Shown here: in pieces, positions 10,613 through 23,200 of the stretch
How positions within the stretch are numbered: position 1 is the first letter of the stretch
Layout: every line of letters begins with the position of its first letter
DNA from: Branchiostoma floridae
Taxonomy: Eukaryota; Chordata; Leptocardii; Amphioxiformes; Branchiostomatidae
Length of the DNA: 64,000 bases
NCBI RefSeq assembly: GCF_000003815.2
Contig: NC_049992.1
Span: forward strand, 5,891,094 to 5,955,093
Direction of reading: 5' to 3'
Notes under the pieces: generated by a model
The model's input: the letters and a program-made list of their open reading frames with translations, nothing else
Database searches by the model: none
Told to the model about the DNA's origin: nothing
Translations under genes and position numbers: made by a program

Positions 10613-11342
10613 GTGAATATGAAAAGGTGGTGATTCTTTGTCGCCCAGAACTCAAGACGAAGATTCTGGCCCACGTCTTCACCCACAGTTTAAGAAACAG
10701 CGTACTCAGACTGGCACTGTTCAGCGCACTGCTAGACAGTAGAAGTGAATTTAATATTGAACAACTGCAACGTATAAAACGACTAGTATGAGACTAATTT
10801 CAAGCACATCAATAGGGTTTAAAGTTTTCTTTACAAAATGCAAGTTCCCAACAGTGTACACTCTTGTAAAGTAAAACCATACAAAGGCTTATACTAGACC
10901 AATATCCTTCTAAGGAAACAGAATCTAAAAAACAAGGAACTCAATTCTTCGCACGGGAATATCAATTTGTTTCTGTGTATGGAGGTTTTTTCAATATGCG
11001 TGAGTTGTGCACTTTGAAATCTTAACATGTAAAATATTCCTCTTACATTTGTAAAGCAACGTATGTTCATAGACCACCGATAGAAAATTCGAAAAAAAAG
11101 GACCTTCTTGAACAAAACATGTTGGTATCCGTTTGGACCCCTTTTGGTCATTTTAGTCGCAAAAAAAAGGTTCAACTTCACGGTAGAAACAATACCGTCA
11201 CGTGGCAAGAAAACTTATTTGCGATGTCATGATTTTACACGAAAAATGAAACCCCAAGAACAATCATTCATGTTTATCTTTAAAAGAAAGAAATATAAAA
11301 CAACTGATTATCATACGAAAGAAAGAAATCATTTTGAAAAAA
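10613..11342. other. Upstream region of the lectin gene
   Basis: It should contain the 5' UTR and promoter of the minus-strand lectin gene. I see no clear TATA box or other strong motif. AT-rich, no coding segment supported. Confidence 0.4.
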
Positions 11343-11632
11343 AAGGTGGGATTTGCGGTACATTGTTTGATGTCGCAACATTTAGCCAAGGAGAAGTATA
11401 AAGTTGAATCATAATCTCTTTAAACTGGTCTTGCTGGAAAAAAAAACACTTCTTTCTGCAGCGAGGCGATTTTTGCAAATAAACAGAATAATGGTGGGGT
11501 TTGTGGTGCATTGTTTGTTGTTATTGTTGAAACATATAACAAAGAAGAAGTATAAAGTAGAATGTCTTTAAACTGATCCCGCTGAAGGATCAATTCTGTC
11601 TGCATGTAGAGAGGCGATTTTCGCAAAAAAGA
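11343..11632. repeat. Local tandem duplication, about 145-bp unit, two diverged copies
   Basis: The segment beginning aaaggtgggatttgcggtac and ending gaggcgatttttgcaaat is followed by a diverged second copy that starts aatggtggggtttgtggtgc and ends gaggcgattttcgcaaa. Shared internal phrases are agaagtataaagt and ctttaaactg. Non-coding. Confidence 0.65.
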
Positions 11633-11944
11633 AGTTTGAAAGATATGTCAGGCAACTGTTGCCTTCCTATGTCTGTTTTGAGATAAGACAGGATAAGTGC
11701 TGTTTTGATGTTTTCTCTTGTTGTGGCTATCCCTAAAAGTTTAACAGCTTTGGCAAAACTGAAAGCGCTGATGAGCGAAACTCTGGGAGAGGGCAAAGGT
11801 TGGAAAGATGCCTACATTTTAGCACAGCTTTTTACACTACTTCTTTTCGAATTTTCAATTTTTCTAAACATTTGCAGTTAGAGAGTTAGCAAAAATCATC
11901 TGTTCACCTCAAGGCACCACTTAACTTACCGGCGACTCGGCCCA

Positions 11945-12720
11945 TGGCAAAGTTAAACACACAACCTGGCAGACTACGCATAGGTTGGTGTCAACTGGTG
12001 TTCATCACCATCATATCGTTCCTTGCCAATACTGCAGCCAGGCCACGGCCTCCGCGTTAGCTGCTAGTAGGTCCTGGTTGGATGATGATGGGGCCTAATA
12101 CGCAGTCTTTTGTAATGTGTCCCATAGTTTGGGTAGGGTGGCCACAACGACAGTCAGCACTGGCGGATCCAGAAATTTGCGAGGGGGGGGGGGGCATATG
12201 CATGAGGCGGCCGAAGGCCGTGGCCGCGCAGCGCAAGCTTCGCGGGGGGAGAGCACGAGAGGGGGGTTTCCCCCCTCTCTTTGGGGGGTATGGGGGCCTC
12301 TCCTAGAAAATTTTAAAGATTTAGAGGCTCTCTGGTGCATTTTAGAGCAATCTCTGAGCAAATTTGAGAAACAAAACAATACTGACTTTTCGTCATATCT
12401 GTGGCTGTCTAGTTTACGTTTGATAGCAACTGGCGCCTGGCGCGCACCCCGGCCCCTGGATCCGCGCGTGCTCAGCTGAGTTCACCCGTCCCCATTTCAA
12501 TGTCCTTCCTACTCCGCACCTGGCTCTGTTTAGGTCCACCCATTCCCTTCTGGGTTGGTAAGAGCCATGAGGAAGGGACTCACAAGGGGTCTGGAGAACT
12601 TCATTTGGTTGAAGAGTGTCGGAAGCTTTCCGGCGATCTACTCTGTCCTTGGCAGCCTCCTTTGGGTTCAGACTCTGCATGGTCATGAAGCTCTTTCTGG
12701 ACTTGAGTCTTCTTTTACAA
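11945..12720 (-). mobile_element. LINE 3' end (ORF2 C-terminus plus 3' UTR), split by a DNA element
   Basis: On the minus strand, 12720-12475 encodes a LINE-type segment (KEAAKDRVDRRK, then WVDLNRARCGVGRT). After the insertion at 12157-12471 it continues as CRCGHPTQTMGHITKDC with a stop near 12060. This is the Cys-His motif at the end of many ORF2 proteins. The 3' UTR part (gtggcctggctgcagta) recurs on the plus strand at 22795-23060. It is a 5'-truncated, dead copy. Confidence 0.7.
12157..12471. mobile_element. 315-bp non-autonomous DNA element with a 3-bp target duplication
   Basis: The termini are gcactggcggatccag and ctggatccgcgcgtgc, inverted repeats with two mismatches. They are flanked by TCA at 12154-12156 and 12472-12474. 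GC-rich, with long G and C runs, and no coding capacity. It interrupts a LINE reading frame; removing the element and one TCA restores that frame. Terminal GCACTGG and a 3-bp duplication would suit a CACTA-like or related superfamily, but the class is not certain. Confidence 0.75.
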
Positions 12721-13332
12721 CATGTAACATCTTGTACACAGTTAAACAGAAATTGAACAGAGAGGTAAACTTTAAGTCCTTTATTAAGTATATTTATTTG
12801 AAAAAAGGTGAATATATAATTGCCACAATGAGAAGCTTGAAAAGTACCAAGAAAAATATGCCAGAATAGGTAGTTTTAATACACTTTTGATATGCTATTC
12901 TTGCTATGACCATCATTGTTAACTTTTCCTTAATAGTTACGTGAAATAAAGATGTTTGTCCGTATTGCTATCTTACGTTATAATTCCATTCGTTGTCAAT
13001 AAAGATTAATGTTTAAAGACTTTATCCCGAGCCTTTTTTCCCCATTTTATATGTAGTGTCACACTCAATGCAGTATTACGTGACATTTTTCTTTTGAATA
13101 CTGTAATTTGAACTGTACATTTTAAAACATGAATTTCCTGTGCAATGTTTAGTAATACATAGATAACGACTGTAACCATTATTCCTCGTTGTCCATTGAT
13201 CAGTATTTTCTCTATACAGGTGGTCACCCCTCTATAGGAAATTTGGCCAGTCCCTATAGACAGGTTTGACTGATACATGTATTATCAAATCGGTAAGGCC
13301 TCGACAACTTTAATTAATATGCTAATTGATAT
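12721..13332. other. Intergenic sequence with nothing recognised
   Basis: AT-rich spacer between the LINE relic and the inverted-repeat element upstream of NPHP4. No coding segment supported. Confidence 0.5.
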
Positions 13333-13524
13333 GTCCCATTTCCGAAACGGGGCCGGGCCGGGGTGTTTGCGGAAACGAAAAATAAAAGTTTCTACCAAAG
13401 AATATACACGAACTATGCTCGTGACTAATTTCTTTTAAAATTTGTGTGTTTTCTTGCCTTTCTTATCATATTTTTCGTTTCCGAAAGCTACCCGGCGCCC
13501 AGGCCCCGGGTTGGGAATTGTGAC
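13333..13524. mobile_element. Inverted-repeat element upstream of NPHP4
   Basis: The left end, gtcccatttccgaaacgggg with gcggaaacgaaaaat, mirrors the right end, atttttcgtttccgaaagct with cccgggttgggaattgtgac. The end is related to the element nested at 1010-1185 (ggtttggaaatgtgac). About 190 bp, non-coding, ending 80 bp before the NPHP4 start codon, so it may sit in the promoter. Confidence 0.6.
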
Positions 13525-13589
13525 CTAAACCTTACCCTGGGTACGAGAGTCCTGGGTACGAGAGCCGTGAGCGTCTGTTGTTGGGAGGG

Positions 13590-13604
13590 TAACCGAATTC
13601 CAAA
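13590..13604 (+). promoter_or_regulatory. Possible RFX X-box half-site just before the NPHP4 start codon
   Basis: The sequence ttgggagggtaacc precedes the ATG at 13605. The GGTAAC half fits the RFX consensus; the other half fits poorly. Weak evidence, noted because NPHP4 is a ciliary gene. Confidence 0.25.
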
Positions 13605-14150
13605 ATGGCGGCGCACAGGACCAAATCTCGCAGTTGGGATGAAATATCTGCCCGTACCATCCGCTCTGTCGTTCCACCGTCACGCACAAGGGTGGAAGAG
13701 ACGGAAGATAAAGAGTCCTCCGCCTTTCAGATTAATTTACAGTCTGTGGACGGCGTTTTCCGGCCGGTAAGTACCGCTTGTTATTGATAAAGGGGGTGGG
13801 GGGCACAATTATTTTGCACCGCTGATATTATTATACACAAAATTGTTGATTGTAGTAAATAGATGTATATGAAGACTAAATGTTTATGTACGAAACTTAT
13901 CTATGAAATATTTAATGCCTTTTATAATAAAATATAAAAACTGAAAGCATATTTTGTAGTGATATAAAGATTCAGAACAAGCTGGTTAACTATACTGATT
14001 TTAGTGTTTTCACTGAATTATTATTTAACGTTATGAATGATAACAGTTCGATATGCTTGTGTCTAGAAGTATCATGTACATTCATGATTTGCTTATATGT
14101 CACGTGTAGGCTAAGGAACAGAAATTACTGACACATCACTCGTGTGCATT

Positions 14151-14206
<56 letters not shown>

Positions 14207-17200
14207 ATGCCTGTGTGCTTAAATGAAATCAGTCTAGAGCGTGTCTTACTCTGTGTGTTTGTGTGTGTGTGTTTCTACATTTTTGGCTAAGCACATCTGG
14301 TCACCCCTACTAGTAAGTTACTTTTTGTCTTGTACTCATAAATAGACCATGCAACTGAATACAATCGACACACCCACTACAGTAAAGTGTAACAGTGGTG
14401 TTCAAGGACTGCTAAACCGAAGACGCCTAACGGCTTAAGCCTTTCGGCCGAACGGTTTGCACGTTCGATTTGTGATCCGGCTGCCCGGGTTCGGCGCGGG
14501 TTCGAATCCCGGGAGCCGGGGTGTTGTTTCTTTCTGTTCTTACTCGCCCCTGCCAATTTCTACAAAAGTACACTACATGTATCTAAATGGTACAGATACT
14601 AGCAGTAAACAGAAAACACTTTCCGTAAACACAAGAATATCATACTAGTAATTATGCCAATCCCGTAGCCACTTTCATGAAACATAACAATGTTAACATT
14701 TGACGGACATGCAGCCAGTACATTGGTTGGACTGCTTATTATGGCCATGCTAAAAGTATAATTGGTTGAAATGCTATAGTAGATAATTGATTCTAATCTG
14801 ACCGTATGGGGTCTTTTTGGACTCCAGGCACACATTATATATCTGCCATATCAATATTTTTTTATCGGAGAAAAAATTCCTTCTAAGAATTTGTTTGCAT
14901 ACATGTCATACATATTACAACATGTCATATAACAGTTTTTTCACCAAGTTTTGCCCAATTATTGCATATAAAAAATACTTTTGTGTTTGTTTGTTAGTTT
15001 GTGTCTGGTTCGTTGGGTCCAAAATGACCCCAGCAAATTATGCATATAATTTATTACGTTATATCAAGAAAATTCAATACAATAACAGGGATTCCTCATC
15101 ATTGCTACATGTAAATAGGAAGAAGTTATAGTTGCCTAGGAGAGTAAATCACTGTCAGGATTATTTGGAAATTAAACTATAAGTATTTTAATGTAAACCC
15201 CAGGTTTATGAAATTCTGCATAAATTATGATGATTAGAAATAATAACATATTCTAATGCAATTGCAAATGTTTCTAATTAACGAAGAAACAACATATCCA
15301 CATAATGTACAGAGTAGGAACCTACAAGAAAGATCTTTGCATAGAAAATAGACAAGAGTTACTACATATGTGTTTATATAGGCGGCAGACTATGGTGCAT
15401 AATTTAACTTTTACGTAGTATATTTGTTAGTTTTCACAAACATTCTTTCTTTTCTTATAAGATAACATGGTTATGCTGTCAGTATAATTGTAGCATCAAC
15501 ATAATTGTTGAGAAATTGAAGATTTTTAGAAAAAAAGATGGTTTCTCCTTAATTTTCTGCATAAATTATGATAATGAGTCTTGATAACTGGTACCAAAAC
15601 TTGTCAAAGATATTTTTCAAATGCACAAAAAAATCCTGTGAAGAATTTTAGTTATTGAAATCTTTTGAATCCGATGAAATTTAGAAAAGAATTGTTTGAA
15701 GATTATTGCATTTTGCTTGGACATTGGACCCACATCTATAAAGAATTATTCTCCTTAACAGATAATATTCTTTTTACTGTAAAGGTTTTGTACAAAAAAG
15801 TGTACACTGTACTAATTAATACTAGTAGGTACAGTCATGATTATGTCATATTCACCCTCCCACACTGGGTTGGCTCTCGCTGTAATAATATCAACCCTGC
15901 CTAAGTTCCAGAAAAATGGTATAAGGGGCGTGACCACTAACCAACTGGCAGCCATTCAGAGAAATGCTGTTGTGTTATTCAAAGGTACTATAGAAGGTAC
16001 CTTTGTTATTAATATTCAAGAGCAAGATAACAGTACTGTGATAATGTTTCACAGTTTTCTCAGCGTCCAGATTTGTTTATAAAAAAATTATAGGGTATAG
16101 TGGTACCAAATTTAAAATTTGTCAGTTCTGCGGGTAGAGAGCAGTCACGGTTCTAGTGAATACCCGCCAAGCATAGAAATGTACGTACAAAGAAACTCTT
16201 ATCATCACGCAAAAATAAACAGATCTTGTGCACACCCCACCATAGGCTGCTTATTAATTATATTCACTAAAGCAAGGTGCCCCTAATACAGGTTTATCTG
16301 GGGCTGGAAAGGCAGGGTTGATATCGTAAGGCATTGTTGTGAGAGTCAACCCTTGTGTGGGAGGGCGGTCATATTACAAGTACACGCATGTGTGCAGTAC
16401 AGATTTCCGTGTCTGTCAATATTTTCCAAGTCCTACTACAGACAAACAATCAGCTTAGCCCTTCAATTGAGCCTTAGAAAGAGTGAAAAGGGCGCTCAGT
16501 CTTTTGTAAGAAGATTACAGTTGTCCTTGACTGAAAATAGAACAAATACTCAAGGTTAGAAAAAAAAACATCCTTAAATTGCCTCTAATAGAAAGCTTCT
16601 TGAAAGCAAGTTACAGTAACCATTTGTTGAATGTGCTGCTAACTTGGCAAACAAAAATATTTTTGAAATGGTTTGTGCTGAATATGGCGAAGGCTACTCT
16701 TAACTGACTTAAGTCTTGTTGGCATCCTTACAAAAGGCTAAGTTCACAAACATCAGCTTTAGGCAATGAAGCAGTTGTCATTGAATTATGGATAAAGAAG
16801 AATGGACCAAGCAAAGTCCCTTCCCTGAAGGTTAAAACAGACTCAAAACAGAGGAAAATTGTGCATTGACCTGCAGCTGGGAGGAACCTACGATATACGT
16901 ACCTGACCATTCTTTGTAAATAAGCTCCGATTTTGCACTGGAAAGAATTTCCGTAGATTTTGTACGAAAGGAAACGAATCGTGCAATCCTTCTCTTAGAG
17001 TTGATAGGATCAAAAGGATGTCTGCTGACTATAAAAACAGAGGTCACGGCTTGAGAGTGCTTCAGTCGTGATGCCAGCAGATCTCTATGGCAACCTAGGG
17101 TTGTCGTGGTAACCAGGGACGACCCGACACAACAGCTGAATTGTGGAGAGGAGGAATTTGCATTATAATTATTGTCAAGGGCCGTTGGATGGCAGTCAGG

Positions 17201-20200
17201 AGAAAGGACAGCTTTTTCAACTCTCCAAATGTTGCATTTCTCGGCGCTCTGATTTCTTAGCTGGCTTCCTATGGATTATGACAGGTAAGCAAAGGTATTT
17301 TATATTATGATGGGATATCTAAAATATAATAGAATTTTTGATGAAATATCATTATTTATGGTAAATTTCTTAAAATCGATTCAATTTGTACTCCCATGTA
17401 TCCATTCCATTATATATAAACCTTTTTATGTTTATTTAGTGTGCCAGATATGGTGTATTTGTTTCCATCTTTACCCAGTTTATGTCTTTTTGCAATTTTC
17501 TTGGAAAATAAGCTGTGTGTTCTGTGAAATGCTAAATTGATATTCATTGAATGTAGGAATGCAACCACACAGACCAATGTTTTTGATACCCTGTCTGAAA
17601 AAGTCACAGAGGCAAGGAAAACATTGGTTATGAATTGAAAATCCTCATTTTAGGGTTGCCAATAAGCTACAAAATTGAAGATAATTTGAGCAATTTTTTT
17701 CTGAATTGTCAGTGGTAAAATTATGGGTGAGCACCCAAAATTATGCTTGCTAAAAGTGGTGCCAATCTTAGTGATTAAATTCTGTTTGAGAGCCTACCAT
17801 ATTTGTATAAGATTGTTTATTTCAATTATTACTCTTTTTCTACAAAATTGGTCAGTTCTCAAACAGAATGTAATCACTTTACACTTCTACCAATTTTTTT
17901 TATTATTTTCTTATGGAGGGAAATAATTTCTTACATGAAGAAGATTCAAGGAAATGTCCTGGAATTACTTTGCAATCTGTTTCAACACAAGAGATTGTTC
18001 TGACAGGTATATCTACGTGTCCTTGTAGAAAATTCACTCTGATAATGGGCTACAACAACAACTTTAAAGTTGAAAACCTTTAAATTTGGTATTTTAAGTG
18101 TTTGGGAAGTAACATGTACAAGCAGTCAAGCTTCAATTCTTTTTCAGACTTCAAATCTGATGTAAGAGTGCACAAAGAAAATTGGCCAAATACAGCCACA
18201 CTTTAATAGCTATGATTTATTTTTATAAACAGTGGGACTTCTACTTCTACTTTACAGTACGTTTTGTTGTTAAAATTGCTACATGTATAGCTTGCCTCAT
18301 TGAATACTCAGTCTCTTCTATTTTTATTCTCAATGTTACAAAATGACATAATCTATTTCCTAAAAGAATGATAATGATTATCCAATTTTCATTAATTTTG
18401 TTTTTTTATTAAATCAGCTAAAAATGATGTAGTGTCATCCAAAAAATGGCCTAACATCAGAATACTGGAAGTTGACAGCAAATTGATTTATAGTGTAATT
18501 ACTGTTGCAAAGCATTGTTGGATAATGACCTGTAGATAATGCCCTGTTGTTTGTAGTCCATGCATACCAACATGTTGTAAAACCTGCAATTTGGGTGCCA
18601 TGATCTTCAATTTGCCTTTATTTGTGGGTGGGAAATTTACGCCCTTCGTTACGCCCATGTGTAATAAAAAGGGCGTGACCTAATTCAACTTTCCTTTCAA
18701 TGCCAGTACACAGTTTATTCATGGTGCCCCAGACGACCCAAAAAGAGGTCAATTAGAGATACATAAATATAGGTGAGATGAACATGATCATTATGCTCTA
18801 ACATTCTCACACTGCAGGAAAAACACGGAACAAGTATGCAAGATCTAGAGGACATTCTTGGCTGTAAGACATTGCATGTCCAATGTTCTCTAAGTCATTT
18901 GGTAATTTTAGGAATGAGTAAGGATTTTCAGAGTTCTATGTGACACTGAATTTTTTCAGTGAAAAGTATTCCTGACTCATAGGCGATTTTGAAAGTCGGC
19001 GACCTACTTGCGATCAACCATTGCAATGTTTTTTTTTCTTCATCAGTTACAGACTGAGTGTAAATCCAATGGACAAGACTTCATCATTGGAATGTTAACA
19101 TGAATCATACTCGTTTTCCAACGTCCATTTTGAGGACCCACAATGGTCTCAGCCCCTCCCCTACCTGGCCGGGAAAAAGTGTTCGGATCAGCGGTGTACA
19201 TAAAAAGCCGACAAGTACGGCAAGTAGAGGCGTCAGCCATGCGGAGTTGTTGCGGGTGATACCAGCGGACTTACGGCGTACACTACACTCGGACGGACAG
19301 TCGGTGCCGCTCTGTCTTGTGTTGTGGTCAGTAGAACAGGTACCAGGAATAAGGTTACCGGACAGGAAGGTACGTATTGTTTAATTTAAGTAAACATGTT
19401 TATGAACAATGTTCTTCAAAGCTAAAAATGACATCATATAATCTAAAAGATTATAGATCTGCTTGTTGATATCCTAGTTGACAAGCTTTGTAGTCTTTCA
19501 CAGCCAAATTACAACGTACGTAGTAATATATAGTTTGGAAATAGGTTTCTGTATCAAAATGTACCTTAGACTTCCGCCATCTTTAGAATTGGGATTGTTT
19601 TTACTGTCTTGATGTCAATTCTGCCTGATGTAAAGACTGCTTGGTTTGGTTTGGTTTAATTTTGGTTCGGTTAATTCTGATTGTACAGCAACTCAGGCAA
19701 TTTCAGATCTAATGATTTTGATAATTTTTTTTACACAAAATTGCACTAGTGGCATCTATTAGTACACAATAGAGTGTTACATATGTTTAGTTGCCCAAAC
19801 CAGCTGTCCTGCATACTATAGATAATAGCAAACATTACCAGTAGTAGATAATGCATTGTGATAGATCTCATTGTAGAAAAAATTCTTACTTACAGTGTCA
19901 CAGTGGCAATTGTCAGTGTTAAATGATTGTATACAATGTAGTTGCCATATAAGGTACACCATAACAGGTGTTCATGTAGCTAACATCTGTTCATCTTATA
20001 ATGATTGTGTACCATATTTACACTTCCAGTAGTTTAAGTCCTGACAGTTGCTGCAGAGTCTGTTGAGAGCAATATACTTTCTCCCAAGTAAATGTAATGT
20101 GGCAATGCTGCATGTAATGTTCTTTCCAATAAACCTTCAAGTGTTTTGTTGCTTCATGTGTATGTGTGTTTGTATGTGTCCATGTGTGTATGTGTGTGCG

Positions 20201-23200
20201 TGTGTGCACGTGTGCATATTATGTGTGCGTGTGTGCGTTTTGAAAAGCCATATACATTTTAAGACATAGTGCATTGACCAATGTCTGTGCTATAGGGCTG
20301 ACTACTAGTACTGTAACAGTACTATGGACAAATTCATGTAGATTATACATGGTACACTTTAACAAAATGGTATATATAAGAATTTCTTCCACCTCTCAGG
20401 AAATAGACCTATCCACGCTTTACATGATTGTGTAAACATTTGAATAGCATCCAGACAAAATTAAATGTATCATGTAGAGTGTTGCTACTAACATTACTCC
20501 CCCTGTTTAGGACGTGGGTGAGTCCGGCGCCCAGCTGCAGTACCAGTTACGAGTCAGCCTGTACGATATCATGTACCACACGTTCTTCGGACGCACCTGG
20601 GTCGGGCCGGCCAGGGCGGCGAAGGTCGACAAGGCAAAGCAGAAGTACAAACTACAATATCAACAGGTAACAATTATTGTGTATAATATTAATTATACAT
20701 TCAAGTAGCTAATAAAATAGTATGGTCTTAGTCATGATAATTGCAGGTATACTGCAGGTTGGTTCATTGATTGCGCTGTCTGGTACAATCACTTCTGTAA
20801 CATATTTCTCATATTGTACAGTTATGTTGGTTTAACCCACCCAGGGCTCAAAATACCACCTGCACATGCAGGTTAGTGCAGGTAAAATTGGAGCTGTGCA
20901 GGTATTTCTGGTGTCTACCTGCACCTAACCTGTAATGGTCCATGTACTGGGTTTTATACATACTGTCCTAATAATATGATGTATAGGACTGGTGTATATG
21001 GATTGTTATTAGCTACATTGACTGTAATACCACCTATAAAGTAAAGAAAAAAAAAACAATGGTTCCTCAATAATTTTAGTATGATTCATTAATGTAACTT
21101 CCTGAATACAGAGTGGTGCAGGTAAAAGTCTCAGGTGCAGGTAATTTTCAATGTTACCTGCACCTGTGCAAGTATGCAGAAAAAAGTATTTCGAGCCCTG
21201 TCACCTCATGTCAGAATTAAAAATTACCTTGGCTTTTGGAAATAAAGCTGCACAATTTTTTTTTTTTTTTTTTTGTGTCACTGGCAAAAGTTAGTGGATT
21301 CTGCCTGAAACGTTTCCAAATCAAATCCAGTTGCTTGTCAATGAGTACATTTGGCTTATCTTATCACCTGGAGGTCTAACCTTCATCGACGTATACAAGA
21401 CTTACAAGTCATTTTTTTTCTATTTTCCAGCCGATTTATTTCCACACCTCTCTGAAGGACCCCAACATCGTGGCAGTGATAGAGGTGGTGGGTGTGCTGG
21501 ACCCTAGTCCTGGGAGTAGCCAGCCAAGAAGGCAGACGTCTTGTGGATGGTCCTTACTCCGCCTCTTCCAGAAGTCTCAGAAAATTAAAGACACAAGCGA
21601 AGGAACTCCAGATGTCAGAAAGCTGGACGTGTATCACGGATCACCGCGGGCTCTCATGTTGATGGACGATGCGATTGAAAGTAAGATGAGAGTTCGTGTA
21701 TATTACAGTCCAAAGCTATCCTTCCTACAAAATATGACCCTTGTTTTCAAATCTTCAACTTTGATTAATGTACAAAGTACAAATAACGTGTTTTGTAAAG
21801 TGAGGCAAGTAATGATTGTTAAATTATAGATTTTCACAAGCTTGTAAAGTCATTTATTGAATTGAATTTTGAATAATTTGTCATATAGTATATTCAAGTC
21901 ATTTAGTGTATTGAAGACTTGTTTTCCACCCATAACTTGTGCAAGGATGTCAGATAGCGTTCAGCCTCTGCACGTATTTTTAGAAGATCATACAGTGATG
22001 CTAGCATGATGTTTGATATGTTTGAGTGTCTCAGTTGTTTTGTCTCCCCTGTAGCAATAATGAGAATATCCAGCTTGTGTGAGGATGTCAGATAGCATTC
22101 AACTTCTGACATACTGATATCTGGAGAATAATGATTCTACAGTACATCTTGTAGCCATTATGGTGGCAATTGATATGTTTGATGTTTTTAGTTTTACTAA
22201 CTGTTGTTAATTCTCTCCCCCATAGCCAATGAGAACATCCAGCTTGTGCGATGATGTCAGATAGCATTCAGCCTCTGCACGCATTTTTAGGTGAAGATCC
22301 TATATCTTCATAGTGTACATCGGATGCCAATGCATGCGGTTTGAAAGTTGTTTTTTCTCTTCAATAGCTAATGAGAACATCCAGCTTGTGCGAGGATGTC
22401 AGATAGCGTTCAGCCTCAGCACACACCAAGCACTGGAGAAGATCCTACATCTGGTACCAGAGAACGTGCTGGTGGGAGGGAGTGACGCCATCCCAGGGAT
22501 ACAGGAGCAGAGGAGCAAGAGCAAGGAGAATGGTAAGGCAGGGCTGTGAGAAAGATATTTGAAAATGCAATGTGATTATGACGCAAATTTTGGCATCAAC
22601 CTTCCTCTCAGAGTCTTGGGTAATGCATTATTGTAGTTCAAAGGTTTCTAAATGAGTGAGTGGGTGAGTGAGATGAAAAACGAAAGAGAAAGAAAGTGAT
22701 CTCGATCCACTGGTCGTGACAGAGAATACATTACACTATGTAAAGTATTTACAGGTTCATTGTAGAAATTCCCCTAGCTAATTTCGACAAGCACAATGAA
22801 CAGCGGACCATGGCTTAACGTCCCGTCCTAAGGACTGCAACTCTTTCCATTGGCATGCATGTCAACTGAGCGATACAGCCAGAATCAACCTCACAGCTTC
22901 TAGAAGGACTGTGTATTAGGCCCCAACATCTCCAACCAGGACCTACTAGAAGCTAACGAGAAGGCCGTGGCCTGGCTGCAGTACTGGCATGGAACGCTAT
23001 GATGATGACAGCTTCTAGAGATAGAGCTACTAACCACTGGACTATGCATGCTACTGACCTATTTTTTCTTTCTTTCTTCTGAGATGTAACTCTTTGAATT
23101 TCTTGTTTTTTTCTGTAAGAGTAAACACATTTTGATTTATTCAATATGCAAGTTATGAAGTTCAAGGGATGGTTTAGATGAATGTACATCTTTCTTTGAA

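Noticed and set aside
12117..12479. 120-codon plus-strand frame
   Set aside because: It spans the 315-bp DNA element and antisense LINE sequence; no recognisable protein.
14440..14522. Functional tRNA gene
   Set aside because: The A and B boxes are good but the acceptor stem does not pair and the anticodon stem is weak.
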